From CAWDDG01 sp963801065 (lineage in GTDB: Bacteria > Actinomycetota > Actinomycetes > Jiangellales > Jiangellaceae): a stretch of 64,000 nucleotides of DNA. Below the pieces are notes generated by a model. It ran no database searches, was not told the DNA's origin, and was given only the letters and a program-made list of their open reading frames with translations. Positions 44,311 to 52,444 of the stretch are shown here, in pieces. A program made the position numbers and the translations under genes. The stretch lies in assembly GCA_963801065.1 (NCBI GenBank), contig CAWDDG010000006.1, forward strand, positions 124,001 through 188,000, given 5' to 3'. The first letter of the stretch is position 1; every line of letters begins with the position of its first letter.

Positions 44311-45050
44311 CCGCGGATGCGCGCGCGTCGCGACCCGTCATCGGCGTGAGCTGCTATGTCGAGCAGGCCCGGTGGGGGGTCTGGGATCTGCCTGCCGTGC
44401 TGGTGCCCGCGGCATACGTCGACCTGGTCGCGCTGGCGGGGGGCCGTCCCGTCGTCGTGCCCCCGATGGCCGACGGCGCGCCCGAGACGGTGAATGCGCT
44501 CGACGGCCTGGTGCTCGCCGGGGGTTCCGACATCGAGCCCGCAGCGTATGGAGCGACGCCGCATCCACGGACCACCCAGACCCGACCCGAGCGCGACACC
44601 GGAGAGCTCGCCCTGCTCGCCGAGGCGCTGGAACGTGATCTGCCCATCCTCGGCATCTGCCGTGGGGCCCAACTGCTGACCGTCGCGCACGGTGGCGTGC
44701 TCGACCAGCACCTTCCGGACCGAGCGCCGGTCAATCCCGCGCGAACGGTCCACCAGGGCGAGCCGGGGCGGTTCGCCCAGCACCGCGTCGACGTCGAGGC
44801 CGGCAGCCGGCTTGCGGCAGCGGTGGGCACCACGCTGACGGTCTCCTCCTACCACCACCAGGCGCCGCGCGGACCGGGCCGCACGTTGCGCGCAGTCGCG
44901 CACGCCCCGGACGGCACGATCGAGGCCGTCGAAGACCCCAGCCGGGACTTCTGCGTGGGCGTGCTCTGGCATGCGGAGGCAGACGGTGACATCGCCCTGT
45001 TCGAGGCGCTGGTCTCCGCCGCTCGTGCCTACCGAGAGCACCGACGGTGA
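44307..45050 (+). CDS. gamma-glutamyl hydrolase, PuuD-like (peptidase C26)
   Basis: 247 residues. Class I amidotransferase fold: IGVSCYVEQARWGVWDLPA at the N-terminus, DGLVLAGGSDIEPAAYG, catalytic Cys in LGICRGAQLLTVAHGG (about 118), and His in CVGVLWHAEADGD (WHAE replacing WHPE). PuuD relatives release glutamate from gamma-glutamyl-GABA; here the expected substrate is gamma-glutamylglycine, if the operon handles ethanolamine. It overlaps both neighbours by 4 bp. Confidence 0.87.
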   Translation: MTADARASRPVIGVSCYVEQARWGVWDLPAVLVPAAYVDLVALAGGRPVVVPPMADGAPETVNALDGLVLAGGSDIEPAAYGATPHPRTTQTRPERDTGELALLAEALERDLPILGICRGAQLLTVAHGGVLDQHLPDRAPVNPARTVHQGEPGRFAQHRVDVEAGSRLAAAVGTTLTVSSYHHQAPRGPGRTLRAVAHAPDGTIEAVEDPSRDFCVGVLWHAEADGDIALFEALVSAARAYREHRR

Positions 45051-46417
45051 CCGCGGTCCTCAACCCGGCGACGGAGCGTCCCATCGCCGAGGTCCACGAC
45101 AGCACCGCCGACGACCTCGACCGGGCAGTGGAACGAGCACGCACGGCCGGACCGGTGTGGCGGGCGGTGTCGCCGACCGACCGGTCGCGCCTGCTGCGGC
45201 GGCTCGCGACCCTGGTCGAGGAGCACGGCGAGGAGCTGGCCCTGCTGGAGACGCGCAACGTCGGCAAGCCGATAGCGGACTCCCGAGCCGAGGTCGGCAT
45301 GGTCGCCGAGGTCTTCCACTACTACGCCGGCGCGATCGACAAGCACCACGGGGAGACGATCCCGGTCGCCGGTGGCGTCGACATGACATTCCGGGAACCC
45401 ATAGGTGTCGTCGGGCTCATCACGCCGTGGAACTTCCCGATGAACATCGCGAGCTGGAAGCTTGGTCCAGCACTGGCCTGCGGCAACACCGTCGTGCTCA
45501 AGCCGGCCGAGCTGACGCCGCTCACTGCGCTCCGGCTGTCCGAGCTGGCCCTCGACGCCGGGCTGCCGGAAGACGTCGTCACGGTGGTGCCCGGAAAGGG
45601 AAGTGTGATCGGCCAGCGCCTCGTCGGGCACGCCGGCGTCGCCAAGGTGGCCTTCACCGGATCGACCGAGGTCGGGCGCCAGGTGATGGCGAGCGCCGCG
45701 GCCAACGTCACCAGGGTCACGCTCGAGCTCGGAGGCAAGTCGGCGAACGTGATCTTCGGCGACGCCGACCTGGAGCGGGCGGCCGCAGCGGCGCCCTACG
45801 CAGTCTTCGCCAATGCGGGGCAGGACTGCTGCGCCCGGTCCCGGATCCTGGTGCAACGAAGCGTGTACGACCGGTTCGTGGGTCTGCTCCTGGAGTCCAC
45901 CGGCACGGTGCGCGTGGGCGATCCCGAGGACGAGCGCACCGAGATGGGCCCACTGGTCTCGGCCGACCAGCGGCGCCGGGTCGCGTCCTACGTCGACACG
46001 GCCGACGACGACGGCGTGGAGGTTCTGCTCCGTGGGGACGTCCCCGACGGGCCGGGCTACTGGTACCCGTGCACCGTGCTGGCGGCGGCCGATCCCGGCG
46101 CACGAATCGTCCGGGAGGAGGTGTTCGGACCGGTTGTCACCGTCCTTGCCTTCGACGACGAAGACGACGCCGTGCACTTGGCCAACGACACGCCGTTCGG
46201 GCTCTCCGGCTCGGTGTGGACCCGCGACGTCGGCCGCGCCATGCGGGTCGTCCGAGCGATCGACACCGGCGTGCTGTCGGTGAACAGCAACAGCTCGGTG
46301 CGCGTCAGCACGCCGTTCGGAGGGTTCAAGCAGTCCGGGTTCGGCCGGGAGCTGGGCATGCACGCGCTCGACGCCTACTCCGAGGTCAAGAACGTCTTCG
46401 TCTCGACGGAAGGCTGA
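45047..46417 (+). CDS. NAD(P)-dependent aldehyde dehydrogenase
   Basis: 456 residues from GTG 45047. Motifs are the Asn loop TPWNFPMNIASWKLGPALA, the catalytic Glu in VTLELGGKSANVIF (about 228) and the catalytic Cys in FANAGQDCCARSRILV (about 262), then VFGPVVTVLAFDDED. It is about 30 residues shorter than PuuC-type enzymes but complete. In this operon it should oxidise a gamma-glutamyl aldehyde to the acid. It overlaps the hydrolase by 4 bp and is 3 nt before the SDR. Confidence 0.93.
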   Translation: MTAVLNPATERPIAEVHDSTADDLDRAVERARTAGPVWRAVSPTDRSRLLRRLATLVEEHGEELALLETRNVGKPIADSRAEVGMVAEVFHYYAGAIDKHHGETIPVAGGVDMTFREPIGVVGLITPWNFPMNIASWKLGPALACGNTVVLKPAELTPLTALRLSELALDAGLPEDVVTVVPGKGSVIGQRLVGHAGVAKVAFTGSTEVGRQVMASAAANVTRVTLELGGKSANVIFGDADLERAAAAAPYAVFANAGQDCCARSRILVQRSVYDRFVGLLLESTGTVRVGDPEDERTEMGPLVSADQRRRVASYVDTADDDGVEVLLRGDVPDGPGYWYPCTVLAAADPGARIVREEVFGPVVTVLAFDDEDDAVHLANDTPFGLSGSVWTRDVGRAMRVVRAIDTGVLSVNSNSSVRVSTPFGGFKQSGFGRELGMHALDAYSEVKNVFVSTEG

Positions 46418-46420
46418 GCG

Positions 46421-47194
46421 ATGGGTACCGGTCGGCTCGACGGGAAGGTCGCGGTGATCACCGGCGCCGCGGGCGGCATCGGTCGCGAGGCGGCCCTCCT
46501 GTTCTCGGAGCAGGGTGCCCGGGTGTGTGTCGCGGATCTCGACGAGGAGGCAGGCAAGGCCGCCGCTGCGGAGTGTCGCGAGGCCTTCTACCACCGGGTC
46601 GAGGTCGGCGACGAAGCCAGCGTTGCCGAGCTCTACGCCGCCGCGGCCGACCGGTACGGCGGCATCGACGTGCTCTACAACAACGCCGGGATCATGCCCG
46701 CAGACGACGCCTCGGTGCTCGAGACGGAGACGCATGCCTGGGACCGGGTACAGGCCGTGAACACGCGCGGCGTGTTCCTGTGCTGCAAGCACGGCATCCC
46801 GCATCTGCTGGCTACCGGTGGCGGCTCGGTGATCAACGTCGCCTCGTTCGTCGCCCTGATGGGCGCGGCGACGTCGCAGATCTCGTACACCGCATCCAAG
46901 GGAGCGGTCCTGTCGATGTCGAGAGAGCTTGCGGTGCAGTTCGCCCGGCGAGGCGTCCGGGTCAACGCGTTGTGCCCCGGGCCGGTCGAGACGCCGCTGC
47001 TCATGCGACTGTTCAGCGACGATCCCGCGGCGTACGAGCGACGGCGAGTGCATCTCCCGATGGGCCGGCTCGCGACGGCACGCGAGATCGCCAACGCCGC
47101 GCTGTTCCTCGCGAGCGACGAGTCGTCGTACGTGAACGGCTCCACGTTCCTCGTCGACGGAGGGATCACCGCCGCTTACGTGACGCCCGAGTAA
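46421..47194 (+). CDS. SDR family dehydrogenase, probable gamma-glutamylamine alcohol dehydrogenase
   Basis: 257 residues. The NAD motif is ITGAAGGIGREAALL (about 12-26), then DVLYNNAGIMPADD, the catalytic Ser region SFVALMGAATSQISYTASKGA with YxxxK intact, and NGSTFLVDGGITAAYV at the end. In a gamma-glutamylethanolamide route an alcohol dehydrogenase must produce the aldehyde for the upstream enzyme, and this gene is the candidate. That role is inference from context. Confidence 0.88.
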   Translation: MGTGRLDGKVAVITGAAGGIGREAALLFSEQGARVCVADLDEEAGKAAAAECREAFYHRVEVGDEASVAELYAAAADRYGGIDVLYNNAGIMPADDASVLETETHAWDRVQAVNTRGVFLCCKHGIPHLLATGGGSVINVASFVALMGAATSQISYTASKGAVLSMSRELAVQFARRGVRVNALCPGPVETPLLMRLFSDDPAAYERRRVHLPMGRLATAREIANAALFLASDESSYVNGSTFLVDGGITAAYVTPE

Positions 47195-47195
47195 C

Positions 47196-47930
47196 GTGCA
47201 GGTCATGACCGTGTTGGCCGTCCCGCATCCCGTGTTCCGCCGCATCCGCGGCGGCAACGCCTTCGAGGAGACGGTGGAGCGGCTGTTACAGGCGGTCAAG
47301 CTCGGTCAGGTGCGGCCCGGGGAGCGGCTGCCGAGCGAGCGCGAACTGGCCCAACAGTTCGGGGTCAGTCGGGTGACGCTGCGCGAGGCGATCCGCGCAC
47401 TGGCACAGGAGGGATTCTTCGAGTCCCGCCGCGGGCGCTCGGGCGGCACGTTCGTGCTTCCGACGGCGGAGTGGCGGCGCGATGCGCGCGACGTCCGGAC
47501 CATCGCGGACGACATGGGCGACGAGCTCACCGACGCGCTGCTGATGCGGCAGGTGCTCGAGCCGGGGGCCGTCGAGCTCGCTGCGCGGCGCGCGCATTCC
47601 CCGGAGGAGGTGGCCGCGCTGGGGGCGATGCTCGCCGAGGAGCGGGCTGTGGGAGTGGGGGAGTACCGGACGATCGACTCACGCCTGCACGTGGCCCTGG
47701 CCGGCTTGGCGGGTTCGCCATCACTGTCGGCGGCAGTGGCCGACGTCCGCATGCGGCTCAACGACCTGCTCGACGCCATCCCGCTGCTGCCGCGGAACAT
47801 CGCGCACTCCACGGAGCAGCACCGGCGCGTCGTCGAGGCCGTGCTGGCCGGCCGTCCCAAGGCCGCCAGGCAGGCCATGGAAGAGCACCTCGAGGGCACG
47901 GCTGCGCTACTGCGGGGCTTTCTCGGCTGA
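47196..47930 (+). CDS. GntR/FadR-type transcriptional regulator
   Basis: 244 residues from GTG 47196 (ATG 47205 is possible). The winged HTH (about 18-80) contains RPGERLPSERELAQQFGVSR, then VTLREAIRALAQEGFFESRR. The C-terminal FCD helical domain (about 100-240) has LLMRQVLEPGAVELAARRAH and HRRVVEAVLAGRPKAARQAM, which bind small organic effectors. It is the last gene of the amine operon, one base after the SDR, and so is its likely ligand-responsive regulator. Confidence 0.9.
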   Translation: MQVMTVLAVPHPVFRRIRGGNAFEETVERLLQAVKLGQVRPGERLPSERELAQQFGVSRVTLREAIRALAQEGFFESRRGRSGGTFVLPTAEWRRDARDVRTIADDMGDELTDALLMRQVLEPGAVELAARRAHSPEEVAALGAMLAEERAVGVGEYRTIDSRLHVALAGLAGSPSLSAAVADVRMRLNDLLDAIPLLPRNIAHSTEQHRRVVEAVLAGRPKAARQAMEEHLEGTAALLRGFLG

Positions 47931-47968
47931 ACTTGCCGGGTCCCCGACAGAGTGGTCAGCCGGCGCGG

Positions 47969-48292
47969 TCAGTCGTCGCTGTCGCCCGTTCCGTCGTCCT
48001 CCGTGCCTACGACGTCGAAGGACTCGTCGAGCTGCACGTCGACCTGGTGGCCGTCGTCGAGGGTGACCTCGACCTCGTACATGCTCTCCTCGTCGCCCAC
48101 CTCGGTGCCGGTGACCTTCCCGCCGCCGGTGTGCTCGAGGGCGGCGTCAGCCGCCTGGTCGTACGCGTCGCCGGAGATGGGCCGCTCGGTAGCGTCGTCG
48201 TCGCCCCCGGCGGCCGCAGCCGTGCCGACGCCCGCCCCGACGGCCGCGACGCCGGCGATGGCGGTGGCGGCAAGCTTGGACTTGCGTGTCAT
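47969..48292 (-). CDS. secreted PepSY-domain protein
   Basis: 107 residues from ATG 48292, with GGAGGG upstream. There is a signal peptide (MTRKSKLAATAIAGVAAVGA, cleavage near AAAAGGDDD). The PepSY domain follows: RPISGDAYDQAADAALEHTG, GKVTGTEVGDEESMYEVEVT and DDGHQVDVQLDESFDVV. It is extracytoplasmic and acidic. It lies directly downstream of a histidine kinase and response regulator, with its own promoter and a regulator-box pair, and is their probable output or feedback sensor. Confidence 0.88.
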   Translation of the reverse strand: MTRKSKLAATAIAGVAAVGAGVGTAAAAGGDDDATERPISGDAYDQAADAALEHTGGGKVTGTEVGDEESMYEVEVTLDDGHQVDVQLDESFDVVGTEDDGTGDSDD

Positions 48293-48348
48293 GGCAGATC
48301 CCTCCTCGGATGCACTGGTCGTAATAGTGCAAGCATGCATCGCATTGC

Positions 48349-48365
48349 CTGAATCCTTGCTGAAC
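48349..48365 (-). promoter_or_regulatory. response-regulator box upstream of the PepSY gene
   Basis: On the minus strand TTCAGC-N5-TTCAGG, two hexamers with an 11-bp period (48365-48360 and 48354-48349). A candidate -10 TATTAC lies at 48327-48322. The same arrangement precedes the response-regulator gene, as expected for OmpR-family sites. Confidence 0.65.
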
Positions 48366-48375
48366 GGGCTGATTT

Positions 48376-49773
48376 TCATTCGGTGGGCTGTCCGTCGGCC
48401 TCATGGGCGGGGAACCGCAACGTGACCCTGATGCCGCCAAGCGGGCTGTCGGACAACGTGACGCCGCCACCATGGGCGGCCATCAGCTCGGCGACGATCG
48501 CCAGGCCAAGGCCGGCGCCTCCCGCGTCCCGGGCCCGGGCGTCGTCGAGCCTGATGAAGCGGTCGAACACGTGCGTGCGGTTCTCGGGCGCGATACCGGC
48601 GCCGTCGTCGTCGACGTCGAAGGCCACCCATCCGTCCTGCTCGGCCAGAGCCAGCCGGACCTCGGCCCGTGCGTGGCGGGCCGCGTTGTCGGTGACGTTG
48701 CGGACCACGCGCCGGGCCGCGGTGGGGTCGGCGTGGACGCGGCCGCCAGACACCGCGGTGGTGTCGATCCGGAGGCTCGTCGTCGCCCGTAGCCGCCGCG
48801 CCGCGTCGAACACGACGTCGTCGAGGTCGAGCGGCCGGCGGTGGAGCTTCAGCGTGCGCTCGTCCGCGCTGGCCAGGAGCAGCAGGTCGTCGACCAGCGC
48901 CTGCAAGCGGACGCTCTCCGCACCCACCGTGGCCGCGAGGTCGGGGATCGTCGTCTTGTCCGGGTGGGCTTGGGCGACCTCGGCGTGCTGCCGGATCGCC
49001 GCGATCGGCGACCGCAGCTCGTGGGAGGCGTCGGAGACGAACCGACGTTGGTCGTCCTGGGCCCGCTCGAGGCGGTCGAGCATCTGGTTCATCGTCACTG
49101 TCAACCGGGCGATCTCGTCGGAGCCGGGTGGCTCCGGTACCCGGTGGTGGAGCTCCGTCGCCGAGATCGCGTCGACCTCGCGCCGCACGCTCTCGACGGG
49201 CGCCAGTGCGCGGCCCACCAGGCGCCATGTCACGCCGGCGAGCACCAGGAGGATGACCGGTAGCCCCACAGCCAGCAGCCCGGTGACTGCCCGTGTCGAC
49301 TCGGTCACGCGGTCCAGGCTGCGACCCACGAGCACGGTCAGCTGTGTGTCTCCGGTTTCCGCGGCCTGCGCGACCACCAAAAACTCGTCGTCGTCGAACG
49401 TCACGCCGGTCTCGGTCACGGTGCCAGGTTCAGGGTCGGCCGCGGCCGGCTGGCCGGAGACGTTTCGGCTGGCGGCGACGACCACGCCGCCGCCGTCCAC
49501 GACCTGCACGAAGAGCTCGTCGTCGTCGGACGTCGCCACCGCACCCGGATCGCTGCCCGATTCCAGAGCCGCCACCGCCTGCTCCGCCCGGAGCTCCGCT
49601 GCGGTCCTTACCTCGCGGGTCAGCACGCCGCGCAACGAGAGCACGAGGGCTACCGCACCGAGCAGCAGGACGACCGCCACCACCAGCACCGCGGCGGACG
49701 TGGTCCGGGCGCGGACGGAGCCACTCCACGCCGCGAAACGGCGCACGAGTGCCCGAGTCCGGTCAGCCACCAT
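48376..49773 (-). CDS. sensor histidine kinase
   Basis: 465 residues from ATG 49773. The first helix spans about 26-47 (TTSAAVLVVAVVLLLGAVAL) and the second about 163-187 (VTGLLAVGLPVILLVLAGVT), enclosing a sensor loop of about 115 residues. A HAMP follows, then the H-box VSDASHELRSPIAAIRQH with phosphoacceptor His251. The ATPase domain has NVTDNAARHARAEV (N), DVDDDGAGIAPENR (G1) and AGGAGLGLAIVAELMAAHGG (G2). It overlaps the response regulator by 11 bp. Signal unknown. Confidence 0.94.
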   Translation of the reverse strand: MVADRTRALVRRFAAWSGSVRARTTSAAVLVVAVVLLLGAVALVLSLRGVLTREVRTAAELRAEQAVAALESGSDPGAVATSDDDELFVQVVDGGGVVVAASRNVSGQPAAADPEPGTVTETGVTFDDDEFLVVAQAAETGDTQLTVLVGRSLDRVTESTRAVTGLLAVGLPVILLVLAGVTWRLVGRALAPVESVRREVDAISATELHHRVPEPPGSDEIARLTVTMNQMLDRLERAQDDQRRFVSDASHELRSPIAAIRQHAEVAQAHPDKTTIPDLAATVGAESVRLQALVDDLLLLASADERTLKLHRRPLDLDDVVFDAARRLRATTSLRIDTTAVSGGRVHADPTAARRVVRNVTDNAARHARAEVRLALAEQDGWVAFDVDDDGAGIAPENRTHVFDRFIRLDDARARDAGGAGLGLAIVAELMAAHGGGVTLSDSPLGGIRVTLRFPAHEADGQPTE

Positions 49774-50440
49774 CGGCGGCCAGCCGGTACCCGGCACCGC
49801 GCAGGGTCTCGATCGCGGTACGCCCGAACGGGAGGTCCAGTTTGCGGCGCAGGTGCCTGATGTAGACCTCGACGATGTTCGGGTCTCCTTCGAAGTCGAA
49901 GTCCCAGACATGGGCGAGGATCTCCTGCTTGGAGACCACCTCGCCTCGGTTCCGCAGCAGGTACTCCAGCAGGGACAGCTCCCTGGTGGTCAGGTCGACC
50001 TCGGTCTCCCCGCGCCACACTCGCCGGGAAGCCGGATCCAGGCGGAGGTCCCCCGCGGCAAGCACGGCCGGACGCTCGCGCGCTCCTCGGCGCAGCAGTG
50101 CCCGCAGCCGCGCGACGAGAACCGCGTGTGAGAACGGCTTCGTGAGGTAGTCGTCGGCACCCGTGTCCAGTGCCTCGACCTGGTCCCAGACGCCGTCCTT
50201 GGCGGTGAGCATCAGGATGGGCGTCCAGATCCCCTCCTCGCGCAGGGTGCGGCAGATCACGTAGCCGTTGACGCCGGGCAGCATGATGTCGAGCACGATG
50301 GCGTCATGGGGCTGCTCGCGCGCGAGCCAGAGCCCGTCGGTCCCGTTCCGGGCGACGTCCACCGCGAAGCCCTCAGCCTCGAGCCCCGCCCTCAGGCCGG
50401 CGCCCAGCCGCTCCTCGTCCTCGACCACCAAGATCCGCAT
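49763..50440 (-). CDS. OmpR/PhoB-family response regulator
   Basis: 225 residues. The receiver domain is MRILVVEDEERLGAGLRAGL with phosphoacceptor Asp in IVLDIMLPGVNGY (about residue 51), then MLTAKDGVWDQVEALDTGAD and DYLTKPF. The C-terminal winged HTH includes TTRELSLLEYLLRNRGEVVS and EVYIRHLRRKLD. It is partnered with the overlapping kinase. A TTCAGC direct repeat upstream of its own gene implies autoregulation. Confidence 0.95.
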   Translation of the reverse strand: MRILVVEDEERLGAGLRAGLEAEGFAVDVARNGTDGLWLAREQPHDAIVLDIMLPGVNGYVICRTLREEGIWTPILMLTAKDGVWDQVEALDTGADDYLTKPFSHAVLVARLRALLRRGARERPAVLAAGDLRLDPASRRVWRGETEVDLTTRELSLLEYLLRNRGEVVSKQEILAHVWDFDFEGDPNIVEVYIRHLRRKLDLPFGRTAIETLRGAGYRLAADGG

Positions 50441-50480
50441 ACGCGTATGAGCCTCCCTGGCGACATTTTCGCGCGCGGCG

Positions 50481-50497
50481 GCTGAATGGGCGCTGAA
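50481..50497 (-). promoter_or_regulatory. response-regulator box upstream of its own gene
   Basis: Minus-strand TTCAGC-N5-TTCAGC (50497-50492 and 50486-50481), 41 bp before the response-regulator start. It is identical in spacing to the repeat before the PepSY gene. Confidence 0.65.
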
Positions 50498-50530
50498 ATC
50501 CTCCTCGGCAGCGCGAAGCGATTGCGCAGC

Positions 50531-51796
50531 TCACATCTGCGCGTCCTGGATCGTCGGGAGTGAGCGAACCGCGGACGCCGCGACCCATACCGTCGCGAGG
50601 GGCATGCCGAAGGCGCCGATCAGCATCGCCACACGTCCACCGAGGTCGGCGGCCAACAGACCACCGAGCGCAGCGCCGAGTGGGATGGCTCCCCAGGAGA
50701 TGAGTCGGTAGGCGGCGTTCACCCGGCCACGGAGATCGTCGGGGACCGCCGTCTGGCGCAGGCTGACGGCGTGCACGTTCGCGATGCCGATTCCGACGCC
50801 CATGACGAAGAAGGCCGACGTCAGGACCGCCAAGGCGCTCTCCCGGGTGACCAGGACGACGGCCGCCGGAGCCGTGTTCCCGAGGATGAGCGTGATCAGA
50901 AGCACCCTGCCGTATCCGAACCGGTGAGTTGCCCGAGCTCCGAACCAGGCGCCCAGGAACGAGCCGACCCCACCTGCCGTGAAGACGAGACCGACCTGCG
51001 CCGGGCCGAGGTCGAGCTCGCGCAAAGCGAACAGGAGAAGGCCGAGGACGAAGATCTCGTTGAAGAAGTTGAACGTCGTGGCCTCACCCAGCAGCGGGCG
51101 CACGTACCGGTTGCGCAGCACGACTCCCAGCCCCTCTGCGGCCTCGCGCCACGGCGATCGGCGCTCCGGTCCGGGCTCGACCGCCGCCTCCCGCGCAGAG
51201 ATGCTCCACAGGCTGAGCGCGGAGACGAGGTAGCCGACCGCATTGACCAGGACAGCTACTGGAGCGGTCACGGCCTGGACGATGACCCCACCGACTCCCT
51301 TGCCGGCGATCTCGTTGGCCGACTGCGACGCCGCGAGCTTGCCGTTGGCGTCGATCAGCTGCTCGCGCGGAACGACGCTGGGCACGAAGGCGAAGTCGGC
51401 GAGCTGGTAGAGCACGGTCAGGATGCCGGCCGCGAAGACGACGGCGTAGAGGAACCCCATCTGGCCGACTCCGGCCCAGATCGCCAGCGGGATCGTACCG
51501 ATCAGCACGAAGCGGCCGAGATCGGCGCCGATCATGAGGGGTCGTCTTGTGCGTCGGTCGACGAGCACGCCCAGCGGGAGCGCTGCCAGCAGGAACGGGA
51601 GGAACTGGAACGTCCGCAGAAGGCCCACCTCGGCGGCACTGGCCGACAGCGTGATGATCGCCAGCAGCGGAAGTGCGAGTTCGGCGATCTCGGAGCCGAA
51701 CCAGGATGCCGTCGAGCCCAGCCAGAGCCGGCGAAAGTCTCGGTTGGCCCACGCTCCGGCCGGCTTGCGGTCAGCCTTAGGTGTAACCGCTGTCAT
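50531..51796 (-). CDS. MFS transporter, macrolide/tetracycline-efflux-like
   Basis: 421 residues, 12 helices expected. It starts NRDFRRLWLGSTASWFGSEI, the MFS_3 (enterobactin/macrolide exporter-like) N-terminus, with the motif-A-like LGVLVDRRTRRPLMIGADLG (about 76-95) and a second-half LGAWFGARATHRFGYGRVLL. The ATG at 51796 has TTGTAC-N17-TAACCT upstream, 8 nt before the codon. It is divergent from the CGNR gene over a short region packed with GGTTAC half-sites. Substrate unknown. Confidence 0.88.
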   Translation of the reverse strand: MTAVTPKADRKPAGAWANRDFRRLWLGSTASWFGSEIAELALPLLAIITLSASAAEVGLLRTFQFLPFLLAALPLGVLVDRRTRRPLMIGADLGRFVLIGTIPLAIWAGVGQMGFLYAVVFAAGILTVLYQLADFAFVPSVVPREQLIDANGKLAASQSANEIAGKGVGGVIVQAVTAPVAVLVNAVGYLVSALSLWSISAREAAVEPGPERRSPWREAAEGLGVVLRNRYVRPLLGEATTFNFFNEIFVLGLLLFALRELDLGPAQVGLVFTAGGVGSFLGAWFGARATHRFGYGRVLLITLILGNTAPAAVVLVTRESALAVLTSAFFVMGVGIGIANVHAVSLRQTAVPDDLRGRVNAAYRLISWGAIPLGAALGGLLAADLGGRVAMLIGAFGMPLATVWVAASAVRSLPTIQDAQM

Positions 51797-51845
51797 AGTT
51801 GAACAGGTTATGAGTAACCGGTACCGAGTACAAGATGGTTACGAT
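51783..51845. promoter_or_regulatory. divergent MFS/CGNR control region with four GGTTAY half-sites
   Basis: Half-sites are at 51783-51788, 51806-51811, 51814-51819 and 51837-51842. The middle two form GGTTA-TGAG-TAACC across the MFS -10 (TAACCT). TTGTAC and TAACCT with a 17-bp spacer drive the MFS gene. TACGAT (51840-51845), 6 nt before ATG 51852, would give a leaderless CGNR transcript. Confidence 0.55.
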
Positions 51846-51851
51846 GTGGGG

Positions 51852-52403
51852 ATGAGCCACTCGAGCCCCGCGGCGCCCGGCAGGCTGGAGCTGGTCCGGA
51901 CGTTCGTCAACACGAGGGACATCGAGGCGGACACGGACGCGATCGCCTCGGTGGACGGTCTGACGAGCTGGCTGCGGCTGCACGGGCTGGTCGAGGCTGG
52001 CGCGGGGGCCGGGCCCGCGGACGTCATCCGGGCCAGCGAGCTCCGGGAGGCGATCCGCGAGGCGCTGGCGGCCAACCACGCAGGCGGACCCATTCCGGAC
52101 GGAGCCGTCGGCCGTCTCAACGATGCCGCCCGCTCCGCTCGGTTGTCCGTCGCCCTCACGCCCCAGCCCGGATGGACGTCTCGGCCGATGATGGGCGGTG
52201 TGAAGGGTGCGCTCGGCTCGGTGCTCGCGGCCGTGGTCGACTCGATGGCCGACGGGACCTGGCCGAGGCTGAAGGTCTGCGTCAACGACGCATGCCGGTG
52301 GGCCTTCTACGACCGCTCGCGAGCCCGGTCCGGCAAGTGGTGCTCGATGGGAGTGTGCGGCAACCGGGCGAAGCAACAGGCCTGGCGCGTGCGCCAGGTC
52401 TGA
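51852..52403 (+). CDS. CGNR zinc-finger (ABATE-domain) protein
   Basis: 183 residues from ATG 51852 (an in-frame ATG at 51810 is less likely). The N-terminal ABATE domain begins LELVRTFVNTRDIEADTDAI. The C-terminal CGNR finger is LKVCVNDACRWAFYDRSRAR then SGKWCSMGVCGNRAKQQAWR, with four cysteines. These are presumed stress-related transcription factors in actinobacteria. Divergence from the MFS gene with shared repeats suggests it regulates that pump. Confidence 0.9.
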   Translation: MSHSSPAAPGRLELVRTFVNTRDIEADTDAIASVDGLTSWLRLHGLVEAGAGAGPADVIRASELREAIREALAANHAGGPIPDGAVGRLNDAARSARLSVALTPQPGWTSRPMMGGVKGALGSVLAAVVDSMADGTWPRLKVCVNDACRWAFYDRSRARSGKWCSMGVCGNRAKQQAWRVRQV

Positions 52404-52444
52404 GTGCCCTGTCCCGGCGCGGGTGGGCCGGGCAGTATGGGGCC

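Noticed and set aside
45029..47299. A 756-codon minus-strand open frame
   Set aside because: It is antisense to the aldehyde dehydrogenase and SDR, which are fully conserved. No family resemblance.
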